Assembly: GCA_030686995.1 (NCBI GenBank)
Contig: CM060694.1
Coordinates: 92,471,844 to 92,535,843 of the forward strand
Length of the DNA: 64,000 nucleotides
Source: Artemisia argyi
Lineage: Eukaryota; Streptophyta; Magnoliopsida; Asterales; Asteraceae
Direction of reading: 5' to 3'
The position numbers and the translations under genes are program-made. Under the pieces are notes generated by a model that searched no databases, was not told the origin of the DNA, and saw only the letters and a program-made list of their open reading frames with translations. The stretch's first letter is position 1. The number at the start of each line of letters is the position of its first letter. This document shows positions 21,301-33,200 of the stretch, piece by piece.

Positions 21301-23935
21301 ACTGTTAAAATTGGACAGATTTCAAATGAGCAAGTAGGGTTAAGTAGGAATTGGAAATAGATATAATTTTGTTTTTAGGTTGTTTTGTTGCTGATTTATC
21401 TGTATCAACTAAAAAATTGGCTTTTGAAACTAGTTTGTTAGCTTAAAATTTAGCTCAAAGTGGCTTGTCCATTCACTAGTGTGCCCTGCACCACAGTGAA
21501 TGAGCTAAGTTCTTAAGCTCCTTGTTAACTTAATAGTGGACCCCACACTTGCTCCTTGGGCTTTTTACTGAGCTTATCAGCTCAACTTTTTAGTTTATAG
21601 CTTATTTTGGACTTATGCTTATTGATTAGTCAATTTATTTAACCCAATTGTGGCCTGTCTAAACACCACCAAACTGACCCATTCATATTTTGTACTCCAA
21701 AAGCCAAATCATACCCAGGGTTAACATGTGGGTCACACTAGTTGTAAAATAGCTTCTTAAGTAGTTTACTAATTATATTTGTAGTTTAAAGTTTGTTTTA
21801 GACCTTAACTTCTCAGCTTATAGCTTATTGAGGTCTTTTTAGGTGCCCTGTGCACAGCAGACCATCATCCACACCCACCACTTTGGTGGTTGTTTGTGAC
21901 CACATCAGTGGGTCCCACACTTCACACCTAGGTTTCTTCAACTCCCCTCCTACCTACCTTCAAGTTTTGAGCTTGCACTCTGAGCTCAAACTCACTGGGT
22001 CCCACCTGAAATTGCACCCAAAGGTTGTCCCATTTCTGACCCAGAACCCACATAAGCAATTGCTTATTGTGGCTTTTTAGCTTAATCCAGTGAACAAATC
22101 TTGTTCATAATTGTTCATATATCTTCTATACATAATATTTATCTTTTGTTTCTTTGTTTGAGCTTGTTTAAAGCTTGTATCAAGCTTTCAAGCTTGTATC
22201 ACTCACTCAGTTAACTGAGTGAAACCCAGTGAACCACCCACTTTCATAAGCTTCTCAAGTGCTTATTAGTAGACCTTAGGGTTTACTTTTTGGCTTATTT
22301 GGAAGCCACCCAGGTGAACTTGATTGCTCAAGTTTCATTTTGGTTCCCTGAGCTTATTTGTGGGCCCCACTTAGGCCTGCAGTTGGCCTTGTGGAGTGTT
22401 TGGTATTCAGTTTTGCTTAGTTGTGCTTATTATAGCTTATAGCTTATTTCTTATAGCTTATTAAGTTAATTTAGATTACTTTAGGTATAACTCAGTAGTT
22501 TGTAGCTTATTTGATCAATTGTAGCTTATTTATAGCTTTTAGCTTGTCAATCATGTTATCAGGGATCGAGAAATTTTAAACTCGGCTTGAGCTTGACTCG
22601 AAAAGCTCGATTTATCTGTAAAGATGTGTTTTCTGACACAAATTAAAATTGAAATATAATATAACCTAAGAATTGAATTCGGTTCGACTTCAGCTCGAAA
22701 AGCTTGATACATTAATAAATAAATATTTACACTTAGTACACTTAAAAAAAAATAATAATAAATAAATAAAAAATAAATAAAAAACATATTTTATATTACT
22801 TACAAGCTCAAGAACTCAACAATAACTCGAGTCGAACTTATATAAGATTGAGCTCAACTCATTAAACCTTTTGAGCTCATTTGATCGGCTTTCAATTTCT
22901 AAAATTTTAATCAGGCGCTCAAGATCTCAAGATCCGCCCCTAATTTTTCCCCAAAAATTTCAATCTCCCGCTCAAGATCCCGCCCCTTTTTCCCCAAAAT
23001 CAAAACACTAATACTTACACTAGTCAGATCTATCTTCTATCTATTCATCTATTCTCCTTCTCTCTAGAACCGACTCACACCACCGCCAAACTTCACCGCC
23101 TTATCTCGCCGTGGTTCCACCAACCATCGATCCTCCACGCCATCACCGTCATCAAGACAAGGGAACTGTATGGGAGAGTTTGTTTGCTTCGGTTGTTTGG
23201 TTCGAGATGACCACCACATCCACCACCATCACATTCAAGCCTCCATCACCCTCTCGATCATGTTATCCGGGATCGAGAAAGTTTGAACTCGGCTTGAGCT
23301 TGACTCGAAAAGCTAGATTTATCTGTAAAGATGTATTTTCTGACACAAATTAAAATTGAAATATAATATAACCTAAGAATTGAATTCGGTTCGACTTCAA
23401 CTCGAAAAGCTTGATACATTCATAAATAAATATTTACACTTAGTACACTTAAAAAAAAAAGAAAAAAAAAACATATTTTATATTACTTACAAGCTCGAGA
23501 ACTCAACAATAACTCGAGTCGAACTTATATAAGATTGAACTCAACTTATTAAACATTTCAAGCGCATTTTTCCCCAAAATCAAAACACTAACACTTACAC
23601 TAGTCAGATCCCGCCCCTAATTTTTCCCCAAAAATTTCAATCTCCCGCTCAAGATCCCTTTCTTTTTCCCCCAAAATCAAAACACTAACACTTACACTAG
23701 TCAGATCTATCTTCTCTCTATTCATATCTTCTCCTTCTCTCTAGAACCGACTCACACCACCGCCAAACTTCACCACCTTATCTCGTCGTGGTTCCACCAA
23801 CCATCGCCCCTCCATGCCATCACCGTCATCAAGACAAGGGAACTGTATGGGAGAGTTTGTTTGCTTCGATTGTTTGGTTCGAGATAACCACCATCACAGT
23901 AGAGCCACCATCACCCTCATCTCACCTATCCTACT
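18360..23935. repeat. Array of about 0.7-kb tandem repeats, split by a solo LTR
   Basis: Landmark CACTAGTCAGATCTATCTTC lies at about 18877, 23015 and 23695. With the solo LTR and one target duplication removed, the period is about 680-710 bp. A partial unit precedes it at 18360-18500. Units contain a CT/CACCACC-rich half resembling a gene 5' end and an AT-rich half with a poly-A run of variable length (18618-18639, 22744-22785, 23449-23470). They lie directly upstream of the captured SGR2-like exons. Confidence 0.75.
19130..22549 (+). mobile_element. Giant solo LTR (3.4 kb), family G, plus strand
   Basis: Begins TGATGAGTT, ends GCTTGTCA, with target duplication ATCAT at 19125-19129 and 22550-22554. 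Uninterrupted copies of the surrounding repeat (for example at 23251) confirm the empty site. The first 24 bases form a perfect 9-6-9 hairpin. TATAAAAG at 20149-20156 gives about 1.0 kb of U3 and about 2.4 kb of R-U5. The U3 has the CCCTGAACTT/TCAGAAATGG style text also found, inverted, in the solo LTR at 30260-33911, so the two are related. No coding capacity; ORFs at 19503-20002 and 21850-22080 are chance. Confidence 0.85.
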
Positions 23936-24083
23936 CTGTTCATGGATATGCTCAAACACATATTTAATTTATATTTTCTTAAATGTGTAATCGAATATAA
24001 AACGATTTACATTGATTTTCGTGGATTAAACTAGCCTAAAACATGTTTTTGATTATAAATTCATGTGGTGGTAATCGTTGCAG

Positions 24084-24678
24084 GTAGACTTATTAAGACG
24101 ACATAGTTTTCCTGTTTATTGGAATGGAGACAATCGACGTGTTCTAAGAGGCCACTGTTTTGCTCGTAAAGGGAGTCTTGATTGGTTTCCACTCCGGGAA
24201 GATCTTGCTGAACAGTTGGAGTTTGCTTATCGCAGTTGCGTAAGTTATCTATCAAAAGATTAACATAACATCTGTTATATAGGAAATTAACTCAAATATG
24301 GTTGCTTTTTGTCAAACTGTTTCATTTGTACCAAATGTTAGTGTTTTGCTTGCTTGGTAATGTGTTTGACATTTATTCGTTCCACGTTTGGCACTGCATA
24401 AAATTGCAACCAATTGTATATTATTTGTTGCCCGATTTGATATGCAACCCGTATGTTTGTTTTTGAGGCTAAACTTATATTTGGGACATCTAATGTTTTC
24501 ATCTTTTATGTTAGCATTAATCACATTAATTGTTTTTTGCAGGGGCTACATGAGCTATTTTCACGGGTGAGGATGATACATGGGATGCCTGGCTAAAAAT
24601 TCCCTCAGCTGGATTTTCTGGCACACTTTATTTTCGAGGCGTGGGTATGCTCCATCTCAGTCACCAAAGCCAACCCAT
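24084..24678 (+). pseudogene. Captured fragment of an SGR2-type DDHD phospholipase gene
   Basis: Two exons read as pieces of the plant SHOOT GRAVITROPISM 2 family, a vacuole-membrane phospholipase-A1-like protein. Exon a (24084-24239) follows a TTGCAG acceptor, ends at GTAAGT and encodes 52 residues with FPVYWNGDNRRVLRGH and LDWFPLRED. Exon b (24543-24678) gives GLHELF, then TGEDDTWDAWL in another frame because of a 2-nt insertion near 24561, then GYAPSQSPKPT after a further frame slip. The family's intervening exon (the segment between YRS and GLH) is absent, and neither the lipase motif nor the DDHD domain is present. So this is a small broken internal piece carried by the CACTA element. 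Family identity is from memory of conserved motifs, and I am fairly sure of it. Confidence 0.75.
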
Positions 24679-24770
24679 GTATATTTTTACTGTTTCATGG
24701 TTGGCAGATCTTATATTATGCAGCGTTATTAGTGCCTTGATTTCTTACATTTCCCATATTTTTTTTGCAG

Positions 24771-25222
24771 AAAGAAACTGCCATTAGACTCAGATGTAAG
24801 CCATTTTTTATGTTGTTAACAATTTCATTTTCTAATGATAACACCATTGTATTTCTTAATTTATATTGTAGGTGACCACTCCAATGGCCATTGAAACTTT
24901 GGAAAACTTACCAGTAATGGAAACAGTGGTAAGTAATAAAACATCCACCTTTGATTTTTTTAGTTTTACGTACATGACTAATGTACCGTGTTTTATATAT
25001 ACATATAGGAACCTGTTAAAACTATCGGACATACGAAAACGCTTAAGCCACGACAAACCGGTTCTACAAGTTACACCACCAACTATGATACCAAATATTA
25101 GTGAACAAAATACAGGACTAAAATTAGTACCAACGAAGCGAAAATATTTGGTCTCTAGTGAAACCTTGCAAAAGCAAGCTAAGGCGGCGAAGAGTCAACA
25201 TGTTTTAACTTATGATAGTTGA
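24771..25222 (+). pseudogene. Unrecognised small exons downstream of the SGR2-like fragment
   Basis: Three possible exons with good splice sites: 24771-24795, 24871-24927 (acceptor TTGTAG, donor GTAAGT) and one from about 25009. Joined, they read through PMAIETLENLPVMETV and EPVKTIGHTKTLKP and stop near 25100. The unspliced frame instead continues to 25222 with a lysine-rich tail. I cannot assign a family. It may be the 3' end of the CACTA element's own gene or another captured piece. Confidence 0.35.
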
Positions 25223-25281
25223 GAATTTGATTATATACGACATTACAATTTTATATATATTTGCTTCATTTATATACATTC

Positions 25282-25461
<180 letters not shown>

Positions 25462-26099
25462 ACTAGCAGTAGTAACTCTGCTCCAGCAGTACTAACGTGG
25501 TACTAGTATTAACTCTCCTATCATGTTTGTGCAGATAGTTGAACCAGTGGCTCATCTAGTTCTGTTATGTTGTGAGCTTTGTCATGTTCTAGTTCTGCTC
25601 TCATCCTGATGTGTTGATATGTAGCAGCCTACATTTTCAAGGCTTTTATATCCAGATGATGAGATTAGATCAATGGGAGAAAAACTTGTAAGTTTAACTG
25701 CAAATTTTATTAGAATATTCATTGTTTTGGATTAAAAGTCTTCATGATGTTTTTTGAATTACTGCTGATCATGTTTGTGTTAATATTGCTTAGATGGATT
25801 TAGTGCAGCTCATGAACTTCAAAGAAAATGTGGCCAAGTATTTACTACTTCTAGTACAAAAGTTACTACTGCTAGTTAAAGTTGGTACTGCTCAGAGATT
25901 AAGACCGCTCGAAGTTGCTACTTGCTTATGGAAAAGATTATAGATACTTATAAAGAAACTATTGTAAGCCGACTAGGACTCCTTTGTGTATAAAAGGATG
26001 TCCAATTTTATATTTTGTTCAGTTATAGACATTCCAATTTTATTGTATTTGAATTTGTTTTGATATATATTTGAATTGTTTTGATATATATTGATTTTT
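25462..26099. other. CACTA interior, non-coding
   Basis: Possible short exon-like pieces near 25625-25695 and 25795-25840 with adjacent GTAAGT/TTAG, but no frame that I can link or recognise. Confidence 0.35.
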
Positions 26100-27305
26100 T
26101 AAATGTGACTAAAAGATGCATATAGTCACACTTATTAACACTTTTGCTCACTGTTTGCTTTAGTCGTTGTGTGACTAAATATTACCGAAGGCCACACAAA
26201 CATAAAATTCACGTGGCCATTGGATGATCTATAGTCACACAGAATACACATTTCTTCACTTTAAACAGCATATGGTCACATTTATTTACACTTTTGGCCA
26301 CTGTTTGATTAATGGTATGTGACTAAATACGAAAAACAAACATGCCTTGTGTGACTAAATATTACAAAAGGCCACACAAACATAAAATTCACGTGGCCAT
26401 TGGATGATCAATAGTCACACAAAATACACATTTCTTCACTTTAAACAGCATATGGTCACACTTATTCACACTTTTGGCCACTGTTTGCTTAATGGTATAT
26501 GACTAAATATCCAAAACAAACATGCTTTGTGTGACTAAATATTATAAAAGGCCACGCAAACATAAACTTCATGTAGCCATTGGATGATCAATAGTCACAC
26601 AACATACATATTTCTTCACTTTAAACAGCATATGGTCACACTTATTCACACTTTCGGCCTTTGTTTGCTTAATGGTATGTGACTAAATACCCAAAACAAA
26701 CATGCTTTGTGTGACTAAATATTACAAAAGGTCACGCAAACATAAACTTCATGTGGCAATTGGATGATCAATAGTCACACAACATACACATTTCTTCACT
26801 TTAAACAACATATGGTCAAACTTATTCACACTTTTGGCCACTTTGTGTTAAATTGTATGTGACTAACTCCAAAAAAATAACACCCATTGTGTGACTAAAT
26901 CATCACAAACGTCACATTTATTGTATATTCATGTGGCCATTGGATTATCAATAGTCACACAAAATACACATTTACTTGAATATATCATCTCAAATGTCAC
27001 ATATATTATATATTTATGTGGCCAAAGGACGAACAATAGTCACTCTCAAAAAACATTCGTGTGACTATAAGGTGTTTACGGTCACTGATAATGACTAATC
27101 CAACAAAACTTGTGCCTAATTTGTCACACATATTCGGGGTTTTGGTCACTCTTTTTCGATGGAAAAGGCTACGAACTCAACAATGTGACCATATGCCACC
27201 TACGGTGGCGGGACCTTTAGTGACACACAACGAAAAAAACATGTGTGACTATATGCATATCGTCACACATTTTTTGCGTGACCAATACAACTTTTTGTAC
27301 CAGTG
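26100..27305. repeat. CACTA right subterminal region with 180-bp tandem units
   Basis: GTCACA/TGTGAC motifs as at the left end, here organised in tandem units with a period close to 180 bp. The phrase GTGTGACTAAAT recurs near 26171, 26349, 26529, 26709 and 26889. The outermost 300 bp lose the long period and keep only the short motifs. The left end lacks the 180-bp period, so the right array expanded separately. Confidence 0.85.
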
Positions 27306-27308
27306 ATC
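27275..27308 (-). repeat. CACTA right terminal inverted repeat and target duplication (ATC)
   Basis: Reverse complement of the left TIR, ending CAGTG at 27305 and followed by ATC at 27306-27308. Confidence 0.95.
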
Positions 27309-27593
27309 ACCCATTGACTTGAACTCTACCAGAATCATATATATATAGCTCTATGAATATCTACATTTGTTTACTACATTTCCACTTGTAAGATTATTCT
27401 GTAAACAACATATAGCTCCATCCTCATACGCAGCAACAGAATCCTATCAAATACGCAAAGTACAGTGACTTAGTTAGCAAACTTTGATAGTACGGAGACT
27501 TGATTAACAAGTTTTTAAACTACGTTGACTCAAATAACTATAAAGATATTACAATGACATAATTGAACAAAAACACAAAGTACAATGACTTAG
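27309..27593. other. Sequence between the CACTA element and the LINE remnant
   Basis: AT-rich. A phrase like AAAGTACA(A/G)TGACTTAG recurs near 27455 and 27575. No gene recognised. Confidence 0.4.
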
Positions 27594-27819
27594 TGTAGTG
27601 AGGAAATTCTTGGTCAGTGTAACAACGAAGTCCCGATATTTGATCCAGATGGTGATGATGCAAACTCAGAATTAGATGATTTTGTGACGGAATCTCCATT
27701 GGTAGCCGGAGTAGGTTGTGACAAGACTCTAGTAGCTGAAAAGGACGGCTATGGAACTTCCAAGAAAGAACCTTTAGTTTCTCCTATCAATTCAAATTGA
27801 GAGGCGTGTCCTGCATCCC
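27594..27819 (+). pseudogene. LINE remnant, tail of ORF1 (left half, split by the Athila-like element)
   Basis: An open frame from 27594 encodes an acidic peptide (DPDGDDANSELDDF) and meets a TGA at 27798-27800. The same frame runs on to the insertion site and, after skipping the Athila-like element with one target duplication, continues at 56482 as a clean frame to TAA at 56574-56576. The recovered frame spans the insertion point exactly, so this was coding when the element landed. Identification as the region before an L1-type endonuclease rests on the adjoining piece at 56647-56775. Confidence 0.5.
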
Positions 27820-28015
27820 TGATAACATCAAATAGTACTGATATTTTAATGTTAATATCCCCCTATAATACTCATCTTTTGTGTCATTTTGTTAGGATAT
27901 ATACTCTTATTTGTTTATATTTTGTTTTCAGGACAAAGATGAGGTTGGGAACGAAAAGACACGGAATTGGAAGGTTATTTGTGAAAATAATTGAAGTACG
28001 CAAAATCTGCACAAA

Positions 28016-28366
28016 CTACGGCGTAGAGGTATGTTCCACCTACGCCGTAGCACTCCATAAAGACAAGTAAACGTTTATCGAAGATCTACATCGTAGTCAA
28101 CATTTAGGCTACGGCGTAATTTATCCTAGAAGACTTCAACGGGCGTAGCAAACATTCAAGCTATGCCGTAGGTCCTTATTTTACAATTATCTGTGATCCT
28201 TGATGAAGTTATGGCATAGTTCTCAATATAACTACGCCATAGAAGTGCCAGCAAGAGTTATACGCCCGTAGCCAATGATCAAGCTACGGCGTAGTTGCAA
28301 ATTACAAAGGCTACGGTGTAGTCAACCCTAGAGCTACGCCGTAGCAAAGTCGGGCACTATAAATAC
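28016..28366 (+). promoter_or_regulatory. U3 palindrome array CTACGCCGTAG and TATA box (5' LTR)
   Basis: Ten or more copies or decayed copies of CTACG(G/C)CGTAG between 28016 and 28345 (clear ones at 28016-28026, 28040-28050, and near 28280 and 28334), ending 15-20 bases before TATAAATA at 28359-28366. Decayed copies mostly show CG changed to TG or CA. Confidence 0.75.
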
Positions 28367-28505
28367 TAGCCCTAATTCCAAGTTTTACATATCACTTTTC
28401 ACCACAGAGAAGTTCAGAGGAAGTTAGGGAGCAGGGAGAACGAAGTTCAATCAAGCATACAAGACATCTTCCTAGGGAGAATTCACGCTTCAACCATAAG
28501 TTGAA

Positions 28506-29929
28506 TGATGCGTGGAATTGCACCCTCGCAAAAGGTTTTACCTCTCAAGGGATCTTAAGAAGCTTGCAATCCCCACCAGGCAGTGTACCTGACCGTTGTA
28601 GTATAGTATAGTGACAAGTACCAGGGGATTGATCGTTGAACTCAAACAATAGTGTTCTCTAGGGTTAAAACTCACTTAAACTAGGTCTAGAGATGAGGGA
28701 TGATTCTTTTTGTATTTTTATATTTTATGGAAAGCAAGTAAAAATCTCGGGTTTTGAAGGAGTGGGAGTTGCTAATCAACTAACCCAAATAACTAAAGAT
28801 GCAATCAAAATAAAATAAAACAAACTTAAACTAATTGTGGTGAGAACAATAATGAGAGAAAATGTGTTTACATAGATTTCATTACTCTCTAGCTATCTTT
28901 TACCGGTTGATTAGTTTGTTACAATTGCATGGATGACGGGTTATATTCCTTAATACCATTCGTAGGGCCATGTACAATCTTCCCTAACTCTATAAGATTC
29001 TACCTCTTCCTATGTCGAGCCGACTACTAGCTCCTAACATGGCCTCATTAGTAGTTACCTATGCATTAAATATAACCAATATATCGTAGTACACCTCCAA
29101 TCAGGTTTCTTAAGACATTCAAGCAAGTTACCAATTGGAAGTCTGCCAGTTTTCTTAAGCCTAACATCGAATTCATTCAGCCACAACATATATAAACAAA
29201 CAACCAACCAATAATCAATATCTGAGTTTCATTACATCTAAGCAAAAACAAAGAAAACCTAGCCTAGCATGTTAAAGAGAAGACAAGCATAAGATATAAT
29301 CAAACAACACATAGACATATTGAATGATTTGATGAAAGACTTATATTTAATTAAGCATGGGTGAAACAAGGGTTTGAAACCCTCAAAATAGCAGTAAAAT
29401 TCGTCTAGGGTTTTCTCCCTTCAAAGTTGCACACAATGAATGAAAACTAGAAAACTATATATAAATTTTACATTCTAACGGCGTCAAGAGTAGGGTCTGA
29501 CGCCGTCAACTCGCCGCTAAAATAATACTCGTATTGCCTAGATCCACTTCTGACGTCATCACGTATAAACTTGGTCTTGGCCGTCATGTGCAATTTCCTC
29601 TTGATGGCCTTGGTGACGCCGTCATGTATAAATCTCCAAAAACTTCTCTGGCGCGTCACGTGTATTTGATTTATCCACCTCTTTGTCAAGTCTTGACGCC
29701 GTCACTAGCAATCTGTGACGCTGCAGGTACAATTTTCAGCATGATCTTGAGACTTTGTCGTTTTCTTCACTTTTTTGCTCCAAAAACGTCTAAAATGCTT
29801 CCTTTTGTAAATTTCCTCTCAAAAGTACCTAAAATGACAAAAGGAACGATTTAGGGCAATATTTGATCATATAATCTTGACTTTGGCCTTAAATGACCCC
29901 CCAAAAGCGGTACACTTTTCGTCTCATCA
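28506..29929 (-). mobile_element. Solo LTR (1.4 kb), Athila-like, in the 5' LTR
   Basis: Plus strand reads TGATGCG...CTCATCA, flanked by TTGAA (28501-28505) and TTTAA (29930-29934). The intact 3' LTR has TTTAA at this point, so the duplication has one later mutation. A minus-strand TATATAG box near 29455-29466 and LTR-end text like that of the surrounding element (GGTACACTGCC) set the orientation. An array of TGACGCCGTCA-type palindromes lies at 29477-29725. The sequence at 63806-64000 is a related copy. Confidence 0.82.
29477..29725 (-). promoter_or_regulatory. U3 palindrome array TGACGCCGTCA
   Basis: About eight TGACG-containing half or full palindromes (near 29477, 29498, 29551, 29579, 29613, 29650, 29694, 29715), upstream of the TATA box when read on the minus strand. 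Some variants become TGACGTCA, a bZIP-type site. Confidence 0.65.
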
Positions 29930-30259
29930 TTTAATCATTTATAATTCTTGTATCGAATTTATGTTTTCATTAATCATGTTGAACACATATTTTTCTGCAT
30001 TTATTAATGAGTAACTAAACACCTTTAGTGTTAGTCTCATTAAGAAATTGTTATTGCCATGATTTAGTTTTCTCGCATTTATTATCGTTTTATTTTAATA
30101 CTTTCTTAGCATGTCTTAGGACACTCTAGTTTTGATAGTAATGATGTTTGGTAGTTCCATTGAGGCTAGGAGAATTGTCCAAAGGACCCATAGTGGATAA
30201 GGGTGTGTTTTGGTGATAGAAATATCACCATTCATGTGGAAATTTTAATTAACGGCCAC

Positions 30260-33200
30260 TGATTGTGTGAAAATCAATCTATTATAGTATAGTAGTATAT
30301 TATCGAAATGATCCGCGTGAAATACGGATCACCAGAGTCGTATCCGAGTGAAGGTGAATGGAATCAAGAATATTGATTCGTGAAAACCATGAATTGAGAA
30401 GTGTAAAAGTGAAAATAGCAATCAAGTTATTCAAGTATTCACAAACAAAGATGAAATATGCAAAGAGTACAAGCTAGTTATGCACAAAAGTCAAAAACAT
30501 AAAAACGGAAATGCAACTTCGTTATTTAAAACGTAACTTTATAACGAAAATGGATCCTACAAACTTGAATTAATTTTCTAAAAATCTTAAACTAATAAAA
30601 AGAATTTTCAAAGAAAGAAAAATATTTTTTTGACTTTTCTATTATTTTCTATGAATTTATTTTGATTTTTGTAATTTTAAATGAATTAAAAATGAAAGAA
30701 AATAGAAAAATAAGTTGGAAAAATGAAAATTTAATTCTGAAAATTCTAAAATATTATAAAAGAATTTCTAAAAATTTTGTATTTTTCACAGCTTTTTCTG
30801 AATTTTTATGGATTTTTTGTTTATTAAAAACTATTTAAAAAATGAATAAAATCAAAAAGAAATTAAGAAAAATACTAAATCTATTTAGAAAAATCTGGAA
30901 AAATTCCAGAAAATCAAAAATATTAAAAAGAACTTTGAGAAAAATTTTGGAATGAAAATGAGCTGATTCAGTGCTTATTTAGCACAACTGCTTATTCACA
31001 AGTGCTTATTTATAAGCACTTGTGAACAATTCTGGATGAAACTCTGAAATTAGTCCAATTATGATCTATTAAACTCAGTTATGCAGTGAATGTTCAATTT
31101 TAAACACATAAATCCATAAAATCACAAGAATATAGCAATTTGCTCAAAAGATGAGCTCATATAATAAGCTAATCAAGCGCAGAGTGGTACAGAAGCAAAA
31201 CAATGAAGCAAATCACTAATATTACTCAAATAACACTCAGAATTACCACTACAACTCAGACACAAGCACAATAGATCACTAGCAGGCTATAAAATCTCAA
31301 TCAAACCCTGTCTCAATCTAGCTTATTCACAGACTCATAAAGCACCCATAAAAAGCTTCTAATTAAGAATTTCAAGGGGGCAAAAGCAAGCTAGAACTAC
31401 TGAGATTCAAAGTATTCAATAAGCTATATCATAAACATCCAATAGCTACTTAAAATTGAACCTAGATCAGCAGTCAATAGAGTGCATGAGTCTGAATCAA
31501 TTGGAACAGTTGACTAAATTTATCTCTAACTTATTTGACTAACTCCAATATCAATCCCTCAAATCTACTTATTTTAATGACATAAAGCAAGCTAACCACA
31601 TAATTAGGCTAGAATAAACTATTGTACAACTACAAAAGCTAAAATGCTAACTGAATTAACTAGCTACTAATAGATGGAAGGTAATTAAACTAAGTTGACT
31701 TTTTAATGAATGAGCTACTGAATTTTAAGCTATATTACTCTAATATATTCCTAATATGACTTATGTGAGCAGACTATTCACTAAAACAACAACTATAAGG
31801 AACATCAAACTTGATATCCAAACACTCCTAACTGTGAACAGTCTTACTAATTTGAAAACTACAAATCGAGTTCTGACCAATCCAATCACAAATTAAAATC
31901 AGACAATGAATATGCAGTCTAAGTGAACCACAACTCAGATCTAGATCAACTATTATCCACAGATCTATCAGAAATGAACAATACTCAGATCCAATTCCAT
32001 AATGAGCCACAATCATACAGATCCAAAACACTATGATCAAATAATCAAGTATCAATCTCTATCAGTTACACAATCCAATACCTCAACAACAACAACTCAT
32101 TCCACAGTTATATGCTAATTCAAACAGACAATATTACTTCTAGATTATAAAAACAGATGATCAATATAAAGCTACAACTACTCAGATCTAAGCAAACATA
32201 TGAAACAGATGAATAATCCAATACTAGCACAACAATAATATCTAATATAACAGCAAAATCTAAATCAATAAAACAGTAATGCTATTAACTACACAATTTT
32301 AACTAGTATCAAGCTTATGAAATCAGAATTTGATTACAACTTACAACTCAATTCCTTCTCAGCAAAACAGAGATGGATTCACTATGCTTGCCTATCTCTA
32401 GGATAGGTAGGTCCTTCCATTTCTGACCAAATCTATCCAATATACCTCAGGAAACTCAGGATCAAACCTCCTTTGACTTCAGTTGACTGTTATTAACTCG
32501 AGCTTAATGAAACAGAAACAAGTATATAACAAACTATATAAGCTTGAATATACTGTTTAAAAGCTGAAACAACTTATTTCAGACCTACTTAACTATTTTG
32601 AAACATTTTTTTATTTTTTTTATAATTTTCTGAATTTTTTATTTATTTTTTACTTGAAACTATTGACTGTATTGAAATGATAGAGTTGATTAAGCTAATT
32701 TGAAAACAATGAGAATTACTAATAGAAAATAAGCTGAGACTAAAATGTATAAAAGCTAATTAACTTGCAAAATAACAATAAGCTAATTAGAAAATAAGAG
32801 AAAACTGAAATTTCATTAATACAAAATTGAAAACTATTACAATATCTAATCTAGTTACCTTTGAGACTACAATTTGACAGAGCTTCGCTATATAAAAAAC
32901 TACCCTCAAACTAAGCTACTGAGCACCTATATTTATAGCTGAGGTGAGGGTTGAGCTCACGGATTGCCACGCTGGCAATCCGTGTGAGTTGTGCTTCTTG
33001 ATAACATCTCAAGACCGTTTGATCTTCATCCAATCATTCCCTTGCGATAATAGCCCTTAGATCCTAATTGGTGACGCGTTCCACCCAATAATATGTCGCC
33101 ACGTAGCCCCCCGTGTGCTTGTTTGATATCCTTACACCACTGAGCTTCTAGAATTGTGCTTGAATTAACGTCCATACCCTTAATGATGGTAATTTTGACC

